From an uncultured Mobiluncus sp. (GTDB lineage Bacteria > Actinomycetota > Actinomycetes > Actinomycetales > Actinomycetaceae): a DNA stretch of 64,000 bases. A program made the position numbers and the translations under genes. Shown one piece after another: positions 8,272 through 15,537 of the stretch (position 1 is the first letter of the stretch; each line of letters opens with the position of its first letter). The notes under the pieces are model-generated. The model was not told the DNA's origin. It searched no databases and saw only the letters and a program-made list of their open reading frames with translations. Location: positions 1 to 64,000 of the forward strand of contig NZ_CABTWO010000010.1 in assembly GCF_902488535.1 (NCBI RefSeq), in the 5' to 3' direction.

Positions 8272-9075
8272 ATGTCAATGAGTCAAAACCAGACACCGTC
8301 AACGGCTAACGCCGTCCCGGAATTTCGGCCGCTCAACGTCATCGCCCCTCTCACTTTGGCGCTGCTCATTGTGGCAGTCTGGTTCCTCGCGACAAGTTCT
8401 GGAAACATTCCAACGTTTATCTTGCCGCGTCCCAGTGACGTAGTTCAGTCCGGTGTGGAGCTGTTGAGCGGCAAAACGTTTTGGCTTTACCTGGGCAACA
8501 CGTTGCTGGCCGCGGCGGGGGGAACCGTCTTGGGACTCATTGTGAGTGTGCCGCTTTCATTTGCGATCCATCACCTGCGGCTCCTGAACGCGGCGGTTCA
8601 GCCGTTTTTGGGGGCTTCCCAAGCGGTTCCGGCGGTAGCGCTGGCGCCGCTGCTGTTGATTTGGCTGCCGACGCCGCGTTTTGCCATTGCGGTGTTGTGT
8701 GCTCTGATGGTGTTTTTCCCCATTTTGGTTTCCACCACCGTGGGTTTGCATCACCTGAATGCCAGCATTTTGGAAGCCGCCAAACTCGATGGTGCTGGAA
8801 CGTGGGACCTGATGAAATACATGGAGATTCCGCTGGTGTTGCCGTCCTTACTGGGCGGCATCCGTAACGGCGTGACCCTGTCCATCACCGGAGCGGTGGT
8901 GGGCGAGATGGTCATCGGCGGACGCGGCATGGGAACCCTGATTACCTTGCAGTCACACAACGTCGATACACCGGGAATGTTCGTGAGTTTAATCATGATT
9001 TGCACCGTAGCCGCGTTGCTTTACCTAGGGGTCTATCGCCTAGAGCGTCATTCCAAAACGGTAAACGCAGTTTAG
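8272..9075 (+). CDS. Predicted riboflavin ABC transporter permease (RibX-like)
   Basis: This 267-residue integral membrane protein has about six hydrophobic segments and the EAA loop of binding-protein-dependent permeases (EAAKLDGAGTWDLMKY near residue 165), which docks onto the ATPase. It is closest in kind to the SsuC/ThiX/TauC permeases. ATG 8272 is preferred because AAAGGGG lies 6 nt upstream; an in-frame GTG at 8266 is possible. The FMN riboswitch directly upstream points to riboflavin as substrate, the predicted RibXY system. No ATPase gene is adjacent, so the ATPase must be encoded elsewhere or shared. Confidence 0.82.
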   Translation: MSMSQNQTPSTANAVPEFRPLNVIAPLTLALLIVAVWFLATSSGNIPTFILPRPSDVVQSGVELLSGKTFWLYLGNTLLAAAGGTVLGLIVSVPLSFAIHHLRLLNAAVQPFLGASQAVPAVALAPLLLIWLPTPRFAIAVLCALMVFFPILVSTTVGLHHLNASILEAAKLDGAGTWDLMKYMEIPLVLPSLLGGIRNGVTLSITGAVVGEMVIGGRGMGTLITLQSHNVDTPGMFVSLIMICTVAALLYLGVYRLERHSKTVNAV

Positions 9076-9101
9076 CTGCGTCTCAAAGAAAGGTTCACAA
9101 G

Positions 9102-10217
9102 ATGTCACATCGTTTTATCAGGTCCCTAGCAGGGCTGGCTGTCAGTGCCGCTGTTTTGGCCGGCTGTGCTGCCGGTTCCGGTGCTGATAAAGGCAGTTCC
9201 GCTACGTCGCCCGACAGTTCGGCCGGGGCGGACCGGGCGGTCACAATCGGTCTGACGTATATCCCCAACGTGCAGTTCGCCCCGTTCTATGTGGCGGCTC
9301 AAGACAAGCTGTTCCGTTGGGATAACGGTGGGGGAGAGCGCCTCCAGCCCGTTAACCTGCGTCATCACGGAGCCGATGAGGGACTGTTCAACGCCCTTTT
9401 GTCCCACAAGGAGGACTACGTGGTGGCGTTTGCTGACGAAGCAGTGCAGGCGATTTCGGCCGGTATGGATTTGTGCGTGACTGGTATCCTGTACCAAAAA
9501 TATCCGGTGGAAGTTATCGCAACCAAGCAGTCAGGGATTACCTCCTGGGCTGATTTGAAAGGGAAAACTGTGGGCGTTCCCGGCCGATTTGGCTCGAGTT
9601 GGTTTGGTTTCCAGGCAGGTTTACAGCAGGCGGGTTTGAGCCTTGATGACGTGAAAATTTCGGAAATCGGATATACCCAGCAGACTCAGATGGCCACCGG
9701 GAAAGTCGATGCGGTGGTCGGGTTTTCCAATAACGACCTGGTGCAGTTCCAGCTGGCGGGGTTGGAGGTGACCGAGATTCCCCTGCCGTCGAATCTTCCT
9801 TTGGTAGGTGCGGCCGTGGTGACTACCGGCGACAGGTGTGAAAACCAGGACGCCGCGAATGAGGGTGTCATCAACGCTATGGCTCAAGCCATCAACAGTA
9901 TCCAGCAGGATCCGGAAAAAGCGGTGGAATACACGAAAAAGTATGACCAGACGCTGAACACTGCCGCCTCCTTGCAGGCTGCCCAGAAAGTCAACTTGGC
10001 GACGCTGGAGTTGGAGCAGTTGCCTGACTACGACCCGGCTGACCCTGGTCGCGCTGCCGCTCCTGACCCGCAAAAATTTAAGGCGATGATTGCCCTTTTG
10101 GGCGAGGTCGGGGCATTGGACGACAAAGTTGACCTCAGTTCTTTGGATCAGACAGGTTTGGAAAAAATTGCTAGGCCTTGGCAGTCCCTGCACGCCAAGT
10201 CGTCCGCCGCAAAGTAG
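9102..10217 (+). CDS. Predicted riboflavin-binding lipoprotein of ABC transporter (RibY-like, NMT1/THI5 fold)
   Basis: This 371-residue solute-binding protein has a lipoprotein signal: a basic start, a hydrophobic core and the lipobox LAGC at about residues 19-22. The mature part begins with a Ser/Ala-rich linker. It has the NMT1/THI5-like binding fold, seen in YIPNVQFAPFYVAAQ near residue 53 and the DLKGKTVGVPG motif near 148. ATG 9102 has an AAAGAAAGG ribosome-binding site; the open frame upstream overlaps the permease. It sits 26 bp after the permease under the same FMN riboswitch, so it should deliver riboflavin rather than thiamine precursor. A strong hairpin follows. Confidence 0.82.
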   Translation: MSHRFIRSLAGLAVSAAVLAGCAAGSGADKGSSATSPDSSAGADRAVTIGLTYIPNVQFAPFYVAAQDKLFRWDNGGGERLQPVNLRHHGADEGLFNALLSHKEDYVVAFADEAVQAISAGMDLCVTGILYQKYPVEVIATKQSGITSWADLKGKTVGVPGRFGSSWFGFQAGLQQAGLSLDDVKISEIGYTQQTQMATGKVDAVVGFSNNDLVQFQLAGLEVTEIPLPSNLPLVGAAVVTTGDRCENQDAANEGVINAMAQAINSIQQDPEKAVEYTKKYDQTLNTAASLQAAQKVNLATLELEQLPDYDPADPGRAAAPDPQKFKAMIALLGEVGALDDKVDLSSLDQTGLEKIARPWQSLHAKSSAAK

Positions 10218-10231
10218 ATTCGGGGCATTTC

Positions 10232-10264
10232 GCGGGATTCGGGTGGTACAGACCCGAATCCCGC
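10232..10264 (+). terminator. Hairpin terminator after the riboflavin transporter genes
   Basis: A perfect 13-bp inverted repeat (GCGGGATTCGGGT at 10232-10244, complement at 10252-10264) with a 7-nt loop begins 15 bp after the stop codon. There is no long T run, so termination may be imperfect. Confidence 0.65.
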
Positions 10265-10305
10265 TCCGCATTGTTAAAATAAATGCAGAAAACCGCACTC
10301 GCGTA

Positions 10306-10324
10306 TGTAGTTAGGCAAACCTTA
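10306..10324 (+). promoter_or_regulatory. Possible DtxR/IdeR iron box
   Basis: TTAGGCAAACCTTA at 10311-10324 matches 12 of 14 positions of TTAGGCTAACCTAA, the inner part of the DtxR/IdeR consensus. The full 19-mer matches about 14 of 19. It ends on the A of the ATG of the 66-codon frame at 10324. No recognisable iron gene follows, so function is uncertain. Confidence 0.35.
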
Positions 10325-10524
10325 TGGCAACGATGGAACAGGAAAGCGCGCAACTCCCGACCCAACCGCCTCGTGAAACGGATAAACAATTTCGAGCCGG
10401 GTGGACGCTGTCCGAACAGAACGCCAGCACCGCGGGTGAGGTTTCCACTACGGCAGCCACGTTGGCTCACCAGGCCAAGGGATTGGATACGTTGGTCGGA
10501 AAGTTTACTTACCGAACCGCCTAG
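10324..10524 (+). pseudogene. Remnant of a methyl-accepting chemotaxis protein C-terminus
   Basis: This 66-codon frame ends in a sequence resembling the last helix of chemoreceptors: EQNASTAGEVSTTAATLA followed by HQAKGLDTLVGKF. That is the usual alternation of Ala, Glu and Gln ending in a short LVxxF tail. The rest of a receptor (membrane segments, HAMP domain and signalling hairpin tip) is absent, and the first 30 residues are unrelated. I read it as a decayed or recombined receptor tail. A short expressed protein is possible, since it starts right at a DtxR-like box. It suggests the lineage is or was motile. Confidence 0.5.
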
Positions 10525-10527
10525 GGC

Positions 10528-10566
10528 CCTCGCCGTCAGGACAGAGATTTTTAAAACGCGGCGAGG
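10528..10566. repeat. Inverted repeat upstream of hisE
   Basis: CCTCGCCG at 10528-10535 is complementary to CGGCGAGG at 10559-10566, with 23 nt between. It lies over the expected -35 region of hisE and could be an operator or an RNA hairpin. No function can be assigned. Confidence 0.35.
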
Positions 10567-10583
10567 TTGCATACTCTTAAAGA

Positions 10584-10847
10584 GTGAATAATTTTGAAGA
10601 CCTGTACCAGATTATTTTGAGCCGAAAGAACGAACGCCCGGAGGGATCCCGTACCGTTGAGGAACTGGACAGGGGAGTCCACGGCATCGGCAAAAAAATC
10701 GTAGAAGAAGCCGCCGAAGTGTGGATGGCGTGCGAATACGAATCGGAGGAAGCGGCTCAGATTGAGATGTCGCAGCTCATTTATCACTTGCAGGTCATGA
10801 TGGTGGCGAAAGGCTTTACGCCCCAAGATATTTACCAGCATATGTAG
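10584..10847 (+). CDS. hisE: Phosphoribosyl-ATP pyrophosphatase
   Basis: This 87-residue all-helical enzyme hydrolyses phosphoribosyl-ATP to phosphoribosyl-AMP, the second step of histidine synthesis. The MazG-like metal-binding pattern is clear: KKIVEEAAEVWMA near residues 37-49 and a second acidic helix before LIYHLQVMM. The length is normal for a stand-alone HisE. It starts at GTG 10584; TACTCT at 10572-10577 lies exactly 6 nt upstream, suggesting a leaderless message. hisG follows after 77 bp, the usual actinobacterial order. Confidence 0.93.
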   Translation: MNNFEDLYQIILSRKNERPEGSRTVEELDRGVHGIGKKIVEEAAEVWMACEYESEEAAQIEMSQLIYHLQVMMVAKGFTPQDIYQHM

Positions 10848-10924
10848 AGCGGTATTTCCCAGAGCCGGAATCCGGAACGACTCGGAAAACAGTCAATAAC
10901 AGCTTGAGAAAAGGGGAGTCAGCC

Positions 10925-11773
10925 ATGTTACGAATCGCGGTGCCGAATAAAGGATCGCTGTGCGAACCGGCAGTCACTATGCTGAAAGAAGCCGGTTATA
11001 AAGTAACCCGGCGCGGACGCGAGTTGACGATTATCGACAAGGGTAACGATGTCGAGTTTTTCTTCCTGCGTCCGCGTGACATTGCGGTTTATGTCGGTTC
11101 CGGGGTCGTGTCCTGCGGCATCACCGGTCGGGATTTGTTGATTGACTCCGGGGTGGAAGCGGTGGAATATCTCGGGCTGGACTTTGCCCGCTCCACGTTC
11201 CGGTTTGCCGGGCCGGCGGACCAGTTCCACGACTTTGCGGACATTCAAGGCAAACGGGTGGCGACCTCCTATGACCTGCTGCTGAAAAAGTTTCTCGATG
11301 AGCACGGGATTTCCGGGGTTCGCGTGGTACACCTGGACGGCGCGGTGGAATCTTCCGTCCAGTTGGGCATCGCCGATTTGATTGCCGACGTAGTCGAAAC
11401 CGGTTCCACGCTGCGGGCTGCCGGTTTGCAAACTTTCGGTGCGCCTCTGTTGGAATCGGAAGCCTTGCTGATTACCACCGCGGGTCAAGAAAATCACGCT
11501 CAGCTGCAAACGTTGGCGGCACGCCTGCGGGGCGTGATGGTGGCGCGAACCTATGTGTTGATGGATTACAACGCTCCGTCCGCCCAGCTCGCGGGACTCT
11601 TGGCAATTACGCCCGGTATTGAATCCCCGACGATTTCCGACCTGGCTGAGGACACCTGGAAAGCGGTGCGGGTCATGGTGAAAGCCGCCGACGTGAACCT
11701 GATTATGGACCGTCTCTACGCGGCCGGGGCGCGCGGCATCCTGGTGACTGACCTGAAAGCCTGCCGTCTGTAA
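10925..11773 (+). CDS. hisG: ATP phosphoribosyltransferase, long form
   Basis: This 282-residue enzyme joins ATP and PRPP, committing carbon to histidine. Its length indicates the long, hexameric HisG type with a C-terminal ACT-like domain that binds histidine for feedback inhibition. Visible features are the N-terminal RIAVPNKGSL motif and the PRPP-binding loop around ADLIADVVETGSTLRAAGL near residue 155. ATG 10925 has a strong AAAAGGGGA ribosome-binding site; a TTG at 10904 would only add seven residues. hisE lies just upstream. Confidence 0.95.
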   Translation: MLRIAVPNKGSLCEPAVTMLKEAGYKVTRRGRELTIIDKGNDVEFFFLRPRDIAVYVGSGVVSCGITGRDLLIDSGVEAVEYLGLDFARSTFRFAGPADQFHDFADIQGKRVATSYDLLLKKFLDEHGISGVRVVHLDGAVESSVQLGIADLIADVVETGSTLRAAGLQTFGAPLLESEALLITTAGQENHAQLQTLAARLRGVMVARTYVLMDYNAPSAQLAGLLAITPGIESPTISDLAEDTWKAVRVMVKAADVNLIMDRLYAAGARGILVTDLKACRL

Positions 11774-11785
11774 CGCTGTTGCGCC

Positions 11786-12979
11786 TCAGCTCGCGGCGCT
11801 GGGGTCTTTCTGTGGTTTCTTGGATTCGCGGGTGGGCACGGTCGCTCCGTACGCTCCCGCCGCTGCCGCCGCGAGGAAAGCGGCCGGGTCTTCGCTAAGC
11901 GTTCGCCCCATTGTGGAAAGTTTTACCGGGAAGGCCTCTAGAGCCGCGTAAAGTCCCGTAGTGGGTTGGTTGATGACCCGATGGTGTTCTTGCAGAAGGC
12001 TCAGTTGGGACGTCACCAGGGGAGCGAACGTTCCTTTTGGGTCGGCCAAAGCTTTTTCTATGGGATTGTCGAGGTCAAAAACCGGAAGCACCACGTCCAG
12101 AGGGGGCAGTCCCATCCAGGTCAGCATAGTCAGGGAGTGGTGCGAAATGCCGTAATGCCGGGGGCGCGCGTCGCCGCTGGACATCCGCAGCACCGCAATG
12201 GGATGACCGTTTAAAGCCGAAGCCGTATGCAAAAATTGCGCCCCGTCGACCCCAGAGTAACCCCAACGAGTGCCGGTACCCAGATTGCCCGGACCTTGAG
12301 ACACAATGACCGCATCGGCCTTGACGACCTCGGAGGCCACGAACAGGGCGGAGGGGAAACTGACGGCTTCAAAATCGCCGCCAAAGCATTGCCCGCAGGT
12401 GATGGTGGCAGCTAAACTCCCGGACTCGCGCATTTGGGCTACGGTACGGGAATACGCCAAAGGTAGGGCGCCGCCATCAGTTTGGATATAGACCAGCCGG
12501 GCTCGCGGGTTTTGGTGGAGGAATCCCGCCACGATAGCTGGCAGAGCGGAATGCAAATCCGTCACCAAAACGGGAAGTCCATCTAGGTTATCTGCCGAAC
12601 GCAACAGAGAATGGTAGGGACTGTCCGGCTCGTCGGCACCCAGCACCACCTTTTGATGCGGGGTGTAGCGAGCCTTCACCAAGTGGCCAGGATTAGGCAG
12701 TTCGTCCGCCGGCAGGCGGGTTTCATTGGCCAGGACCATGGCTTCGCCGCCGGTGCCCAAGGCTTTAGCCAGGGGAGAGACTTCAATCTGGATGATATCG
12801 CCGGGCTCAGCGTTACCGAGCAGCTCCGGGTAGCAGATGGCCCGGCAGTTGTCGCCGGGCTGGAAACTCACGGCAGGGCCGGTTTCTTGGCGGGGAGGCG
12901 CAGCCACGATTTCGCAGCGCAAAACCTGATGTGGAGTCTGGCGCTGCACTTCCAGAACGCGAGCTTTCCGAATCATCAC
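11786..12979 (-). CDS. DUF3866 family protein of unknown function
   Basis: This 397-residue protein looks like the DUF3866 family found in actinobacteria and some Firmicutes. Nothing is known of its activity. A Gly/Ser-rich stretch, VIVSQGPGNLGTGTRWGYSG near residue 230, is the most conserved-looking part, and CGQCFGGD near 200 could bind a metal. It has no signal peptide or membrane segment. The first codons are GTG-ATG; TATGCT lies exactly 6 nt before the GTG with no ribosome-binding site, so the GTG at 12979 may start a leaderless message. It is divergent from pafBC and convergent with hisG. Confidence 0.8.
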   Translation of the reverse strand: MMIRKARVLEVQRQTPHQVLRCEIVAAPPRQETGPAVSFQPGDNCRAICYPELLGNAEPGDIIQIEVSPLAKALGTGGEAMVLANETRLPADELPNPGHLVKARYTPHQKVVLGADEPDSPYHSLLRSADNLDGLPVLVTDLHSALPAIVAGFLHQNPRARLVYIQTDGGALPLAYSRTVAQMRESGSLAATITCGQCFGGDFEAVSFPSALFVASEVVKADAVIVSQGPGNLGTGTRWGYSGVDGAQFLHTASALNGHPIAVLRMSSGDARPRHYGISHHSLTMLTWMGLPPLDVVLPVFDLDNPIEKALADPKGTFAPLVTSQLSLLQEHHRVINQPTTGLYAALEAFPVKLSTMGRTLSEDPAAFLAAAAAGAYGATVPTRESKKPQKDPSAAS

Positions 12980-13035
12980 GGTTTAAGCATAACCGCTTCA
13001 ACCTAGAGTTCAGAACAATCCCGGAAGTCCACCGC

Positions 13036-13041
13036 TATAAT
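13036..13041 (+). promoter_or_regulatory. Perfect -10 box of a leaderless pafBC promoter
   Basis: TATAAT at 13036-13041 is followed by 6 nt and then the pafBC ATG at 13048. Transcription would begin at the start codon. No Shine-Dalgarno sequence is present. Confidence 0.65.
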
Positions 13042-13047
13042 TTTCCT

Positions 13048-15195
13048 ATGCACCAAGCACCGAGCGAACCCGACATTTTCGACGAAGATGACGATTATGA
13101 ATGGCGTAAAGACCTCCCCAGTGACACGGAACTCGCTCCAGCATCGCGGCGTTACCAGGGACTTTTAACAGTCTTTTACCGAGAAGCCCGCCCGTTAACG
13201 TATGACGAGATCTACGCCGCCTACACCGCCACCATCGGACCTTACTTCCCGGCTCGCCCCGGCGCTGACGACTCGGCCCAGTCTCATGAAAACTACAGTG
13301 TCAAAATCCGCAGCGACATCAAAACTCTCAACGAAATCCTGGGCGATATCATCGTGGAAGATAAACGCAACAACGTCGGAACGGAACACCGCTACTTGCT
13401 GCGGCCCGATTCTCACCGCCAAACGCTGGCTTTTGACGCTACCGAATCAGTTTGGGTCCACCTGGCGCTGGGATTATTGGAGGGGGACTTTACCAAAATA
13501 GATTCCCATGTCCGTTCCGTGAGCGACATCGACCCCGACAATCCGCTGGAAGTTCAGTCGCAGGTGCTAATTTCGAGTCTGACGCAAGACATTTTTCACG
13601 CTATCGCCGCGCATCAATTCATCGAATTCGATTACCAAGCCCGCTACGGCGAATACACACATAGACGGGTGCGTCCCACAATGATGATGCTGTCACGCGG
13701 ATTTTTCTATGTTCGCGGTTTCGATGAAACCCGCCAAGGTTTCCGAACATTCAAGCTGTCCCGGCTCAGCAACCTAGTTATTACGGACCAGATTTTTGAC
13801 GTTGCCGAGTACGTGGAGTCCCCTCGCGGCGTCTCTCTAGAGAGCCTTTTGGAACGGGTCATCTTTGTGGCAGATCCCGTGAAAGCCTCGGAAGCAGTCA
13901 TGAACGCGGAACTCATCTGTGAGCATGGTGATGTTACCCGCCAGGGAGCGGAACTGGGGTTGACCGGGCTTGAGCAGGTCCCTGTCGGGTGGAATCTTTA
14001 TCGGGCCAAACAACCGGATTTCTATACTTGGAGCCGTCTGGCCACCGAAGCAATGACCTACCTGGTAGTGCTCGACCCCCCGAAACTTGTGACGGCAACC
14101 GTGCAAGCGGCGGAAAGTCTCACTCAGCTCAAGTTGACGGAGGGTGAGTATGAAACCGGACGTCTCAAATTCGACGAGTTTAGCCCCCGGAAAACTGGCG
14201 TTTCCATAGATAACCAGACGCGCGTAACGACCGAATCCCTGGCGGTGATGACGTTTATCTTTAATGCGAGCACTACCGGCGACACCTGTACCGTAGATGA
14301 ACTGGCGAAACACTTTGGTCTCAAACCTCAGGACATCAAAAATATTATTTGGGATTTCTTGGATTTGGATGCAGCCGCCAGTAACGAAAAATCTGACTAC
14401 GAAAGTTTCCTGCCCTCGATACGCAAGGACGGGACCATTGAAGTCAACGGTTCTCGCAGTTGGGTGATGCCCCCGTCCTTTAGCGCAGACGAGGCGTTGT
14501 CCCTCCTGTTGGGGTTGGAAGTCGCCGGTTATCTGGCCCCCTCGTCACAAGAGGCGATTGCGACCGCTCGTCTAAAGGTCGCCTCTTGGTTGGGGCAGGC
14601 GCACGAACTGGCCGCTCCGCAGCTGGTGACGAACACGGTGCCGCCTTCCATCCAAAACTCTCTGGAGACGTTAAACCGGGCCATCGAGCGGGGCCACACG
14701 GTCGTCTTTACCTATACCAACGCCAGCTGGGACACCGCGGCGCACCGCGTGGCACCTCGGTCTGTCTATACAGACCGCTATCATGTGTATCTGGTGGGGG
14801 TGAACCTCGAGAAGAACAAGTGGCACAAGTACCGCCTGGATCGCCTCAGTAACCTGCGCGTCACCGCGGAGACGATTCCTGAAAAACTCCCTCAAAAACC
14901 CAGCTACAAGTACCAGACGGTCGACCTGGAGCTGAAAAATCAGGCGAAATCCTACGTGGATACGATTCTTCACGCCCAGGCGGTCGATCAGTCCTCCACC
15001 ACGTATCGGGTGCGTTTGAAAGTCAAAGATCCCGCTTGGCTGCAGCGGGTTATACAGATTCTCGCGAGCGAAATAGAAGCCATTATTGGTGGGCCAGCGA
15101 TAGAGCCGGTGGTGGCGGCTGCCGGCGAGGTGGGCGCCGCGACCCTTGCGCTCTATGCACAGGTCGGCTCCGCACTATCGACCGCGGACAGGTAA
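13048..15195 (+). CDS. pafBC: PafB-PafC fusion, WYL-domain DNA-damage response activator
   Basis: This 715-residue protein is a head-to-tail fusion of PafB and PafC, two transcription factors that form a heterodimer in mycobacteria and activate the LexA-independent DNA damage response. Each half has an N-terminal winged-helix region and a WYL domain. The first WYL domain is near residues 185-260 (IEFDYQARYGEYTHRRVRP) and the second near 547-607 (VVFTYTNASWD, HKYRLDRLSNLRV). The start is ATG 13048, six bases after TATAAT. pafA, the Pup ligase gene that usually precedes pafB, is not at this site; a divergent DUF3866 gene is there instead. Confidence 0.9.
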   Translation: MHQAPSEPDIFDEDDDYEWRKDLPSDTELAPASRRYQGLLTVFYREARPLTYDEIYAAYTATIGPYFPARPGADDSAQSHENYSVKIRSDIKTLNEILGDIIVEDKRNNVGTEHRYLLRPDSHRQTLAFDATESVWVHLALGLLEGDFTKIDSHVRSVSDIDPDNPLEVQSQVLISSLTQDIFHAIAAHQFIEFDYQARYGEYTHRRVRPTMMMLSRGFFYVRGFDETRQGFRTFKLSRLSNLVITDQIFDVAEYVESPRGVSLESLLERVIFVADPVKASEAVMNAELICEHGDVTRQGAELGLTGLEQVPVGWNLYRAKQPDFYTWSRLATEAMTYLVVLDPPKLVTATVQAAESLTQLKLTEGEYETGRLKFDEFSPRKTGVSIDNQTRVTTESLAVMTFIFNASTTGDTCTVDELAKHFGLKPQDIKNIIWDFLDLDAAASNEKSDYESFLPSIRKDGTIEVNGSRSWVMPPSFSADEALSLLLGLEVAGYLAPSSQEAIATARLKVASWLGQAHELAAPQLVTNTVPPSIQNSLETLNRAIERGHTVVFTYTNASWDTAAHRVAPRSVYTDRYHVYLVGVNLEKNKWHKYRLDRLSNLRVTAETIPEKLPQKPSYKYQTVDLELKNQAKSYVDTILHAQAVDQSSTTYRVRLKVKDPAWLQRVIQILASEIEAIIGGPAIEPVVAAAGEVGAATLALYAQVGSALSTADR

Positions 15196-15204
15196 GATTG
15201 AGTT

Positions 15205-15525
15205 ATGAGTGTTCAGGGTATCGTGTGGCTCATCGCCGTAATTTGTGCCGTGATTATTTTCGCGGCCACGACCGCGTGGATTATCGTGCGTGGAATACGT
15301 CTCTATCGGACGGTTCGCGATATCGAGCTGCCCGCCGCCGAAACCTCAGATTCGGTCCGCCCACCGGCTCGAAAGCCAGCTCCCACGGGGGATGCCGCAA
15401 CTTTGAGCGCGGCACGGGTGGCCCGCGCCGAGGTGAAGCAGGCTCGCAAAGCCAACAAGCAACGCCGCCTGCACTCCGCTCATGACCGTTGGGCGAGCTA
15501 CGATTTGGTGGCACCGCGGCAGTAA
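15205..15525 (+). CDS. Small single-span membrane protein of unknown function
   Basis: This 106-residue protein has one transmembrane segment (about residues 5-28) and a basic, Ala/Lys/Arg-rich cytoplasmic tail with heptad-like character. I do not recognise the family. It occupies the position between pafC and helY where many actinobacteria carry tatA and tatC. It lacks the TatA signature (Phe-Gly hinge and amphipathic helix), so it is not an obvious TatA. TAAGAT at 15193-15198 lies exactly 6 nt before ATG 15205, pointing to its own leaderless promoter. Confidence 0.7.
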   Translation: MSVQGIVWLIAVICAVIIFAATTAWIIVRGIRLYRTVRDIELPAAETSDSVRPPARKPAPTGDAATLSAARVARAEVKQARKANKQRRLHSAHDRWASYDLVAPRQ

Positions 15526-15537
15526 ACATCTGAAGCT

